From: Eupeodes corollae
Taxonomy: Eukaryota; Arthropoda; Insecta; Diptera; Syrphidae
Direction of reading: 5' to 3'
Assembly (NCBI RefSeq): GCF_945859685.1
Contig: NC_079148.1
Span: forward strand, 44,031,946-44,095,945
Length of the DNA stretch: 64,000 nucleotides
Shown: in pieces, positions 25,460 to 35,019 of the stretch
Position numbering within the stretch: the stretch's first letter is position 1
Layout of the letters: every line of letters begins with the position of its first letter
The notes under the pieces: model-generated
Databases searched by the model: none
Seen by the model: the letters and a program-made list of their open reading frames with translations, nothing else
Told to the model about the DNA's origin: nothing
Program-made: the position numbers and the translations under genes

Positions 25460-26913
25460 TAACTTCCCATAGGAAGTTATTGTAATGGGTCCGATTTGTC
25501 AAATTGAAAATTTTGACATTTCTCGACGTTTCAAGGTCCCTAGAGACGAAATAAAAGATTTTTAGAAAGATGTCTGTGCGTGCGTGTGTACGTACGTTCG
25601 TACGTCCGTACGTCCGTACGTCCGTATGTCCGTACGTCCGTACGTCCGTACGTTCGCGACGTTTTTTTCGTCGTCCATAGCTCAAGAACCAGAAGAGATA
25701 TCGACCTCAAATAAATTTTGTTATACAGATAATAAGGCAGAAAGATGCAGAAAGGGCTCTCAATAAAATTGCGTGGGTGGTTTTTTTACCATAGCAGTTT
25801 GAAAAAAAGGTGAAAATTGTGGTGAACCTTAAATATCTTACGAACCAAAAACGCTAGAGTCTTGAACTAAATTTTATATAATATATTGAAACGTGATACC
25901 AAACAGGTATATTTTTTGAAAAAAATCAATATAACGGTTTTTTTTATAAATCAATAAAACTGAAAAAAAAAAATTGTCACCTCCAAAATTTTTCGACTGA
26001 AATATGATTTCATCTCTAAAACAATTTTGTGCAACGAAGAATAATGTTTTTGACATCTGATAAAATTTTGAGAAAAATCGAATTGACAGTTTTTATTACA
26101 AAAAATAAAAACCTAAAAAAAAATGTATAAAAGTTGGTAAAAATTGATTTTCGACTCAAATATCTTTTCAAAACTTTGAGATATTGGCTTTAATTTACTT
26201 TTATCTTTCAAAACATTTTGTTGTCAACATTCAGTTAAAGTTTTAAAAAAATTAAATATAAATATAAAATTAAAAACCGAAAAAAAAAATAACAAAAGTT
26301 CGTAAAAAATGAATTTCAACTCAAATATCTTTTAAAAACTTTGAGATAATAGCTTCTAACTATTTTTTTCTTAAAAGAAATATTGTTTTCAACATTAGGA
26401 CAAATTTTGAGAAAAATCGAATTGACAGTTTTCTTACAAAAAAATAAAAACCTGAAAAAAAATGTATAAAAGTTGGTAAAAATTGATTTTCGACTTAAAT
26501 ATCTCTTCAAAAATTTTAAATATTGGCTTCAAACTAATTTTATCTTATAAGAAATATTGTTTTCAACATTTGGTAAAATTTTTAAAAAATTCAAATTGAC
26601 AGTTTTTTTACAAAAAATAAAACTCTAAAAAAAACAATACCTTATAAAACTTGGTAAAAATTTACTTTCGGCTCAAATAGCTTTTCAAAAATTAAAAATA
26701 TTAGCTTCAAATTTATTATATTTCAGAGAAAATATTGTTTTCAATATTCAGTAATTTGTATATAAAAATCCAACAGCCCGTTTTTTTCATAAAAAATAAA
26801 TTCTACAAAAAATAGTGCGCAAATTTGGTAAAAATACATATAGACAAACTTTTAAGCAAGACGAATCGACAGACGGGATGGGAAGTTATCAGTGTGGGTC
26901 GCATCCCAGCCTC
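25460..26913 (-). mobile_element. Repeat family R, copy 3
   Basis: Complete in reverse: TAACTTCCCATAGGAAGTTA at the left (the 3' hairpin end) and GCATCCCAGCCTC at the right (the 5' end), with T-runs outside. Four central units are spaced about 170 bp apart (GACTCAAAT-like text at 26151, 26321, 26492 and 26667). The TACGTCCG run near 25597-25655 is expanded relative to the other copies. A second, shrunken piece of R's 3' end lies just left at about 25300-25355. Most of this copy is inside the tandem duplication. Confidence 0.75.
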
Positions 26914-28552
26914 TTTTTATAATAAAGATTGAACGTAGACATTATAGTATGTGAACCACTACATCATGATGACGATTCTTTTGAGGTAATTTTTGACCTC
27001 TTTTTGGTACATATTGGGCTGTATCTCATTTATATTTTGACATTTCTCGACGTTTCAAGGTCCCTAGAGACGAAATAAAAGATTTTTAGAAAGATGTCTG
27101 TGCGTGCGTGTGTACGTACGTTCGTACGTCCGTACGTCCGTACGTCCGTATGTCCGTACGTCCGTACGTCCGTACGTTCGCGACGTTTTTTTCGTCGTCC
27201 ATAGCTCAAGAACCAGAAGAGATATCGACCTCAAATAAATTTTGTTATACAGATAATAAGGCAGAAAGATGCAGAAAGGGCTCTCAATAAAATTGCGTGG
27301 GTGGTTTTTTTACCATAGCAGTTTGAAAAAAAGGTGAAAATTGTGGTGAACCTTAAATATCTTACGAACCAAAAACGCTAGAGTCTTGAACTAAATTTTA
27401 TATAATATATTGAAACGTGATACCAAACAGGTATATTTTTTGAAAAAAATCAATATAACGGTTTTTTTTATAAATCAATAAAACTGAAAAAAAAAAATTG
27501 TCACCTCCAAAATTTTTCGACTGAAATATGATTTCATCTCTAAAACAATTTTGTGCAACGAAGAATAATGTTTTTGACATCTGATAAAATTTTGAGAAAA
27601 ATCGAATTGACAGTTTTTATTACAAAAAATAAAAACCTAAAAAAAAATGTATAAAAGTTGGTAAAAATTGATTTTCGACTCAAATATCTTTTCAAAACTT
27701 TGAGATATTGGCTTTAATTTACTTTTATCTTTCAAAACATTTTGTTGTCAACATTCAGTTAAAGTTTTAAAAAAATTAAATATAAATATAAAATTAAAAA
27801 CCGAAAAAAAAAATAACAAAAGTTCGTAAAAAATGAATTTCAACTCAAATATCTTTTAAAAACTTTGAGATAATAGCTTCTAACTATTTTTTTCTTAAAA
27901 GAAATATTGTTTTCAACATTAGGACAAATTTTGAGAAAAATCGAATTGACAGTTTTCTTACAAAAAAATAAAAACCTGAAAAAAAATGTATAAAAGTTGG
28001 TAAAAATTGATTTTCGACTTAAATATCTCTTCAAAAATTTTAAATATTGGCTTCAAACTAATTTTATCTTATAAGAAATATTGTTTTCAACATTTGGTAA
28101 AATTTTTAAAAAATTCAAATTGACAGTTTTTTTACAAAAAATAAAACTCTAAAAAAAACAATACCTTATAAAACTTGGTAAAAATTTACTTTCGGCTCAA
28201 ATAGCTTTTCAAAAATTAAAAATATTAGCTTCAAATTTATTATATTTCAGAGAAAATATTGTTTTCAATATTCAGTAATTTGTATATAAAAATCCAACAG
28301 CCCGTTTTTTTCATAAAAAATAAATTCTACAAAAAATAGTGCGCAAATTTGGTAAAAATACATATAGACAAACTTTTAAGCAAGACGAATCGACAGACGG
28401 GATGGGAAGTTATCAGTGTGGGTCGCATCCCAGCCTCTTTTTATAATAAAGATTGAACGTAGACATTATAGTATGTGAACCACTACATCATGATGACGAT
28501 TCTTTTGAGGTAATTTTTGACCTCTTTTTGGTACATATTGGGCTGTATCTCA
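25510..28552. repeat. Perfect 1.52-kb direct tandem duplication
   Basis: Unit 1 starts at about 25510 and unit 2 at 27034. The offset is 1524 bases at every point checked, and unit 2 ends at 28552. Homologous text from ATTTTGACATTTCTCGACG to GGGCTGTATCTCA is identical wherever I compared it. The junction carries five extra bases (TTTAT). The unit joins nearly all of an R element to a slice of mariner 3' sequence. It is either a very recent duplication or an assembly artefact. Confidence 0.85.
27034..28437 (-). mobile_element. Repeat family R, copy 4 (3'-truncated by the duplication)
   Basis: Second copy within the tandem duplication. It lacks the terminal hairpin and the ~50 bases next to it, because the duplication breakpoint lies inside the element. 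Its 5' end (GCATCCCAGCCTC) abuts a T-run and then mariner-derived sequence. Confidence 0.75.
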
Positions 28553-29265
28553 GCCATAACTAGACGAATGTTGGTTTTTAAGTGCTTAAGAGTTAAAATT
28601 TTATCCGAATGAACTCCGTCCTAAGCGTAGCCCTACACAAAAAAATCCAGCGCCACGACGAGAAATTACGCTGCCGCCATTAAATGTCAATAAAGCCATA
28701 CTCGCTCAAGTTGTGTGGACTGTGGCTGTCTCGTTGATATCACATTTTCTTCAAGTAGTATTTTTAAATACCAGCAAAAAAACGCCACACTGAAGGTGAC
28801 AGTCGTTTCATTCTCGTTTTCACAGAAGTAAGGTCTAATCACACCTCCGGGCCAAAGAGCGCACCAAACAATGACTTTTTTGTGGATGAAATGGCCTATC
28901 TTCAATTACTTGAGGTTTTTCAGAACCACATCCTCACATTTTAAGAGTTAGGAAGGTGTTTCGTCGCTTAAGAAGATGTTGCTCAAAAAATCGCCGTCCA
29001 CCACCTATTGCTCAACACCTATTCGACGTGCTTACGACGACGTTGGGAATAGTCAGCTGGCTTCAGTTGTCATAAACCTGGATTTTATATGGATGTAGGT
29101 GTAGATCCAAATTTAAAAAATGCCACAATATGCCGTAAGACAGTAACACTTTCACTTACATCAGTGATGTTTTCAGTGGTAGGTACGAGCGAAACGATAA
29201 TGCACAGGCCTTACAACATTTCTTTACAATTTTGCCAATTAGTTGCGTAGTTAGACGATTTTGTC
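28446..29265 (-). pseudogene. Mariner-like transposase relic, interrupted by repeat R
   Basis: Read on the minus strand from about 29265: TENITDVSESVT (about 29190), LHPYKIQ-like text, LKPADYSQRRR (about 29050), a degenerate FLSNIFLSDE region, then HPQKVIVWCALWPGGVI at about 28870. The central catalytic part is deleted. Near 28600-28550 is LKHLKTNIRLVMAEIQ, and near 28450 STFNLYY-like C-terminal text. R copy 4 sits where the element's 3' end should continue, so R inserted into this mariner before the tandem duplication. Many stops and frameshifts. Confidence 0.65.
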
Positions 29266-29325
29266 TTGGGTTGTCAGTCACTAGGCCCTAGTTCTCAAAA
29301 GGACTGTTGCACAACCCAATTTATT
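29266..29325 (+). mobile_element. SINE tail fragment
   Basis: GTCAGTCACTAGGCCCTAG then GGACTGTTGCACAACCCAAT, ending in an AT-rich tail. It is the 3' end of the SINE family, with the head missing, placed against the mariner relic. Confidence 0.6.
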
Positions 29326-29331
29326 TAGATA

Positions 29332-29485
29332 TGTTACCTATGGCTCGATGGTTAGTGCGTAAGTCTTGGTTTCAATCCCAGCCCGTCCAACCTAAAGTTT
29401 TTTTTTCACGGGTACTGCCTCTTGCGAGGTATTAACAAATTGTCCAAGAGTAATTCTTGCCATTAAAAGTGCTTTCTAAAATTCA
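29332..29485 (+). mobile_element. tRNA-derived SINE with a head deletion
   Basis: The head has an A-box-like TGGCTCGATGGTTAGTGC and a B-box-like GGTTTCAATCC, followed by the family body (ACGGGTACTGCCTCTTGCGA, GTAATTCTTGCCAT, GTGCTTTCT). About 18 bases between the boxes, which in other copies contain TTGGACTGTCATGCC, are missing. The 3' part is truncated. It is SINE, not a functional tRNA gene: there is no acceptor stem and no anticodon arm. Confidence 0.7.
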
Positions 29486-32123
29486 ATTCATCTTACTGCT
29501 CTTCAAATCAAAGTCTTAAGTTTTAATTTTATCAGATGTTCATATAAAAAAGTGGGTGGATACAACATCCCTTAAACTAAAAACTGCGAACTTTCGATTG
29601 TTTCTTTTCTTTCTGAGCAATATTTGAAAATTCTATATGATCTTTTATCAAAATCAGTTACGGTTTTGTCGATTTTCTAAGTGCCGTATTTCAGATTTCA
29701 AAATTGAAATATAATTGAATTGACTTGAAAATTTGAAGGTTGAGTTATAGCTTGAGCTTCTGATTTTTTTGCGCGCCACAACTTAAAGTTTTTTAAGAAG
29801 TAATTATTTTCCTTTTAACTTTTTAACTTTCAGTCCAAATGGCAACAGAGGTTAACGATTTCCTTACACCGTTACTTTGGAAAGTGAAGTGCTAATCGAT
29901 CAACGCATTTTACGGTTTTTTTTTTTAACTTAACATACATTCAGCAAAGGCGGTATATAGCATCAATTAGCAAACACCAGCATACAGTTTTCTTACACAA
30001 ATCCCGTTTGAGCATCACTTTTCTATTCTTATTTGCACGCCATATTTCACTCTCCATCGATTTATCATACAATTTTTGTTTTGTTTATTATTTTTTTGAG
30101 TTGAAGTAACGCAATTAACGCAAAATACAACCTACCATATGTATCTTTATATTTGAAACTTTCTAATTTCACTTTTTAAACAAAAAATTAAAAACCAAAT
30201 AGAAAAAAACATACAACAATATTTGTGTAGCTATAGAAAGAAAAATATTTGATTACCATATAACGAGGGCGGGCGGGCGATGCATGTGTATAGCTTGACT
30301 CCATCTAGCAGTCCGCTGCGCTGCACTGACCGCCCGCCTACCTTTTTCCAAAGTCACTTCTTAGGGTGTCCAAGCCCACCATGACAAATAGCCGGTGACA
30401 GTTGTTGTAGAAAAGGTAGCTTAGCGCCAGTTTACACGATCAGGCCAACACCGATTTTCTGTAGCATGTTGTCATTGTCGTCGTCGTAGTCTTATAGTCA
30501 TCGTCGTCGTAGTCGTCGTAGACATTGGGGCGATAATTTATCGCCACAAGGTCAAATTTATGTCGCTTAGTGTATAGCTGTTTGGGTGTACCACCATCGA
30601 GCATGATGGCAGCCAGCGCGAAAGTGTACTTAATGTCCTCACTCCTTGCAGCTATACGCTGTTTAGCGTAGTTGTGGTGTTTCTGTCCGCTCGGCTCGTC
30701 GGTCGTCTGTGCTAAGGAAACTTATTTATCGCAAACAAATTATGTTTATGCTGTTGGTAGAGCAAATACAACCAACAAGACTCGATCTAATGTGGTCCGC
30801 AGCCCATGTGTAGTGGCGGCGGCGGCGGCGCTCGACTTGAACAGGCTTTATAGTTGGGTTTGGAACTACGACGAAGTCGATGATGACAATTTTGGATACT
30901 TGTTGTTGTTGCACGAAATCTTATTGGGCGCGTTTAATCTCGGATTACACTGTGCTAACAATGGGTATACTCATATTGAAGCTCGCAGCATCATCATGAG
31001 AGGAACCCGACAATGGTGGTTCCTTGCGCCTGGTGCATTTCATTTAAGAACTCACATGGTGGCCAAGAATATAAGTATAGGTATGCCAGTCGAGTTTACT
31101 ATGGTTTCAGGTTGGCCAATACGATGAAATTGGACAGCATAAAAGATTTTGTGCAACGAGGGTTATGTCGGAAGTCTAGATCGTGAATGAGATATCGAGA
31201 GACACATTCTTAAAATATATAATAATGCGTGGATTTGGATATATAGTGCGCCTCTATGGATTATAGCTTGGCGAATTAAGTGCACTTGATAAGCATACAA
31301 TTTATGAAGACATTAATTGGTTTTGGTTATGTGATGTGAGCCTGTGCATTTGCATATGTGCAAAGCTGCAACGCAGTGTTAAGTACCTTTTACCTAGAAA
31401 TGTAAAGCTTTGATTCCTTATTAAAGATTTTAAAATTCAAAGATCGTTTTGAAAATCGTTGATATTTAAATATATGGGAAATGTGGAAGCATAAATTACA
31501 AATTCTTCAGCTGTTAGAGATATTTTCTGACCATTTTGAAATATACCATAGTTTTAGCAACATTTTATAAAGGCTATGATAGTAATTAGAAGAAGAAGCC
31601 TCGTCTTATTCTAAGAGACTGTCAGTAATTCATTGTTATCTGAAAAACTAGCCTTGAAATGAGCGCTTAAGTCAGGTTTCAGTTATCTGAAGAACTTTGC
31701 TTCCACTTAAATATGGTAAAGGCTATCTAATGTGGACTTTTTTTCATTTTTGCTGACAAACATTAAGAGTTTTGGTATCAATGCTGTCTATACGAATCAC
31801 TTAGATATTCGGTCTTGAACTCTTTCATCAAAACCCTTGTTACTGCAATTTTCCAAACCATTCAATCCCTTTTATTCCTTACTGAATAGAAAAGAGAACT
31901 TAATGTTAAAAAAATTGTGTATTGGGAATTAACTCCACCTTAGAATTTACTGTGTGTGGGAAATTATTTTAGGTGAAAAAGTACTTCCTTTCAAATTTAA
32001 AATAATTCAACTTAAATAAGTGAAGTCTTTTCTAACAAAATGTGATACAAAATATCATTAAAACATTATTGGATGTTATTTCGCACCTGTAAATTTTAGT
32101 ACATGTAAAGTAGTAGAAGTAGC
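29486..32123. other. Non-coding stretch with a GC-richer island at 30240-31130
   Basis: The island has GGCGGGCGG near 30270 with its complement CCGCCCGCC near 30330, CGT/GTC triplet runs at 30475-30525, and a 151-codon + frame at 30672-31127. That frame includes a GCG triplet run (Ala) and has no recognisable domain. It may be a promoter or a 5' UTR exon, but nothing proves it. The rest is AT-rich. Confidence 0.35.
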
Positions 32124-34517
32124 AGTATCCGTGGCTTGGTGGTTAGTTTATTAAGCTGACATTAAGACATTTACCGACGGAAGCAATTGACATTTACACC
32201 ACACTCTTCAACAATGCCCTGAATAATGCATATTATCCAGTGTATTGGAAGACCGCTGTGGTTCATCCTCTCCCGAAAAAGGGAAAGGACAACTCCAAGC
32301 CGTCAAATCTGCGGTCGATAAGTCTTCTTCCGAGCATCAGGAAAGTTTTCGAAAAAACCATTAATAGGGCTCTGACTAAGTGGGCTGCGGACAACAAAAT
32401 AATTCCGGATAAACAGTTCGGGTTCAAGGCGGGTCATGACACAATTCATGCTGCGTCTAAACTCGTTTCTGATATCCAATTGAATAAATCAAAACAACAA
32501 TGCACAGGTGCTGTCCTGGTTGATTTGGAAAAGGCCTTTGACACCGTATGGTTAGAGGGTCTTTACCTAAAATTGAGCAGGCTTGGCATGAGCAAGCCAT
32601 TGTTGTATATACTTTATGATATGCTTAACGGTAGAAAGTTTGTTGTCAAAAGTGGCAATGTAACTTCTACCACAACATTCTCAATTAAAAATGGTCTTCA
32701 ACAGGGAGCGGTGAATTCACCGATTCTCTTCAGCATTTACACCAGCGATATGATAGGTAGTCTTATAAAGGCAATTGCGTACGCCGACGATCTAATTGCG
32801 TGCAGAACGGCCCGAAAGGTTGAGGTTATTAGAATCCTTTTGCAGCGTGATTTCGACAAGATTCAGCGATATTACGACGACTGGAAACTGAAAATAAATG
32901 TCCAGAAGTCGGAGACAATTCTGTTCCGTACTCCGTTGTCTAGGGCTACGAGGGATACGTGCAAGAATTGACGCAAGATGGTCATCGTTAATCTTCACGG
33001 GCAGCCATTAGCGAGCAAAAGTGTAGTGAAGTACCTCGGTATCTGGTTAGATCAGTATTTATATTTCGACAGACATATAAATGCTGCTCTGACCAGGGCC
33101 AGAGGAGCTTTCGCTTTGACGAAACGGCTGTTTTTTAGCAGTCGGCTTGACTCCAGAGTGAAGGTAATTTGCTACATGGCCCTCATACGGCCAATGATCG
33201 TTTATGGTTGTCCTGTGTGGTTCAACGTTGCCCCTTCTCAGATGGAGAAGTTTCAAGTGTTCGAGCGGCAGTGTTTACGACGCTGTACCGGCTTATATCG
33301 AACAGCCGAATCTTCTTATGTGCATTACTATTCCAACGAGGTCCTATGCAACGGGGCTCGAATCAATAGAATTGACAATTTCGTGATAAAACTCGTTCGA
33401 AGTCACATTGCAAGAGCTATGTCTTCGACCAACAATTTAATTTTCGGGGCGTTCTATCCGAACGACGAGAATTTTGAGAGTGCTCGCTTGAGCAGCTTCA
33501 TTCCACCAGAGGCATTCCTCTTTTAAGATAGATGCGGTCTGATACAGGATAGATTGGCAGTTCCGTTAATCTACCACGTCAGACGAAGAACAGTGGATAG
33601 GCGACTGCTGTACAATCGGGACGTCATGGCACAAGGCGGAGCAGAGCTCCTTCGGTTCAGTAGGGCTGTGTCCGAACGGGACCGAACTGATAGGGTGAAG
33701 CAGGAGAACCAGTTTTGGTGGCTTCAATCGGCATTTGATATTGGGTAGTCGGGATGGGGTTTTAAGCCTCGGCGGGCTTACATACTTGTTTAATAGTAAA
33801 AGGGTTTAGTTTTAAGTAAAATAGGCATGGTGGCATTAAAAAAAAATGAAAAATTAAAAAAAAAAAATATGAAAAACAAAAATGTTAGATAGTTAGATTT
33901 GCTGCTGTGGTTGTTCTAGTTTTAAGTAGTTTATAGGTAGAATAGGTTGTTTAAGTTAGTTTTTAGTTTTATATTAAGGACCTTATTTTAAGTAGTTTTT
34001 ATGTAAAAATAAAATAGGATATTGATATTAGTTTTTTTTCAAATTTTCTAATAAATACAAAATAAATAAAATTTAAATGAAGTAAAATAGATCTTAGGGC
34101 CTAAAGGCATTAGTTTTAAGTGTTATAGTTTAACTTAGAGTGTCCGTATGGGACCATTAAGTTAGTTGTAAGTTATGGATATTTAGGCTAGTTTTATGAA
34201 TTTTTGTTTAGCTTTAAGATAGGTTTAAGATTGAATAAATAAAAATGAATTTGAAAAAAAAAAGTTTATTGAGCTGTCATGCCAGAAGTCTTGGATTCGA
34301 TTCTTGCCAGTGCAATCTGAGTTTTTTTTTGTCCAGGGTACTGCCTCTTGGAAAGAATTGTCAAATCCTCCCAAAGTAATTCCTGCCATGAAAAGTGCTT
34401 TCTCAATATCACCGTTCGAATTCGTCTCAAAACTATAGGTCTTTTCCATTCTTGAAAATATTAACCGCTTACAGGAATGGTTGAGAGTTGTAACATCCAA
34501 TTTATTTTATTTTAAAG
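32124..34517 (+). mobile_element. tRNA-derived SINE split by a LINE (copy S4)
   Basis: Head part 32124-32159 (GTATCCGTGGCTTGGTGG, A-box). The SINE resumes at 34263 with AGTTTATTGAGCTGTCATGC, then GGATTCGATTC (B-box), GGGTACTGCCTCTTGG, GTAATTCCTGCCATGAAAAG and GGTTGAGAGTTGTAA, ending in an ATTTT-type tail. AGTTTATTAAGCTGA at 32145-32159 and AGTTTATTGAGCTGT at 34263-34277 are the duplicated target of the LINE insertion. A short deletion removes the ACTAGGCCC block. Confidence 0.75.
32160..34262 (+). pseudogene. SINE-nested LINE, copy 1 (reverse transcriptase)
   Basis: 5'-truncated non-LTR element. One frame runs from about 32162 to 33748 with two stops: TGA at 32969-32971, where copy 3 has TGG, and TAA at 33524-33526. 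Domains: WKTAVVHPLPKKGKDNSKP (32265), QFGFKAGHDTIHAASKL (32420), motif A LVDLEKAFDTVW (32518), motif B GLQQGAVNSPILFSIY (32695), motif C AYADDLIA (32775), then a C-terminal region with FFSSRLDSRVKVICYMALIR, VYGCPVWFN and RRTVDRRLLYNRDVM. The 3' UTR is AT-rich and ends in AATAAATAAAAATGAA plus an A-run. This is the fullest copy of the family here. Jockey-superfamily is my best placement; the clade is not fixed. Confidence 0.85.
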
Positions 34518-34532
34518 TAGAATAAACAATAA

Positions 34533-34542
34533 CCCCCCCCCC
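34533..34542. repeat. Poly-C run (10)
   Basis: Ten consecutive C bases in AT-rich surroundings, just downstream of the SINE tail. Confidence 0.8.
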
Positions 34543-34844
34543 ACTTGTAACTAGGCACTTGCACGGGTTTTACAATAAGTCGTTTTATGTTTATATTAAA
34601 ATAACGAATTCTTTTTTTATGTCAAGGAATGTGATCATGAATTCATCTGTTGACTACATTTTAAAAGGATTTTTGTATGTACAATACTATGTAAAGTCCT
34701 CCATGTGTCTTATTCACAAGATCGATCAGCTTTTTGTCAAAACTACGGTAGACAAAGTAGAAATGTTCTCAATTGTTTTTGTTATTTTTTCATTTTCGAT
34801 TCTTTACAAACTAGTCCCAACAGTCAAAAGATAACAGCTTTTCA

Positions 34845-35019
34845 AAGTGACAGCTGTCCAAAAAAGAGGCATATTAAAAATGGATACTCTCACTGGAAAA
34901 CCCATATTTGAAAAATTCAAAAGAACTTTAGTTAAGTTGCATATATTTTTATACCGTTCAGTAACCAACCATAAGTTGTTAGAGTATTCTGTAATTTTTT
35001 TTTTTGACAGCTGTCACTT
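34845..35019. mobile_element. 175-bp MITE-like element with CAGCTGTC ends
   Basis: AAGTGACAGCTGTCCAAAA at the left is matched by the reverse complement of the right end (TTTTGACAGCTGTCACTT), followed on both inner sides by A/T runs. The ends include the palindrome GACAGCTGTC. There is no coding potential and no clear target-site duplication. Similar text (GGCAGCTGTCACTTTTG) at 41063 may be a decayed relative. Confidence 0.45.

Noticed and set aside
25584..25766. Identical 60-codon frames at 25584 and 27108
   Set aside because: Low-complexity translation of the TACGTCCG tract in repeat R, duplicated with the tandem unit.
29332..29400. Possible tRNA gene from A-box and B-box motifs
   Set aside because: No acceptor stem or anticodon arm, a shared SINE body downstream, and repeated copies elsewhere; it is a SINE head.
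30265..30345. GGCGGGCGG / CCGCCCGCC inverted pair as an element end
   Set aside because: Only nine bases, low complexity, and no element-like boundary.
30672..31127. 151-codon open frame in a GC-richer island
   Set aside because: No recognisable domain, an Ala run from a GCG repeat, and no splice or conservation support; composition alone explains it.
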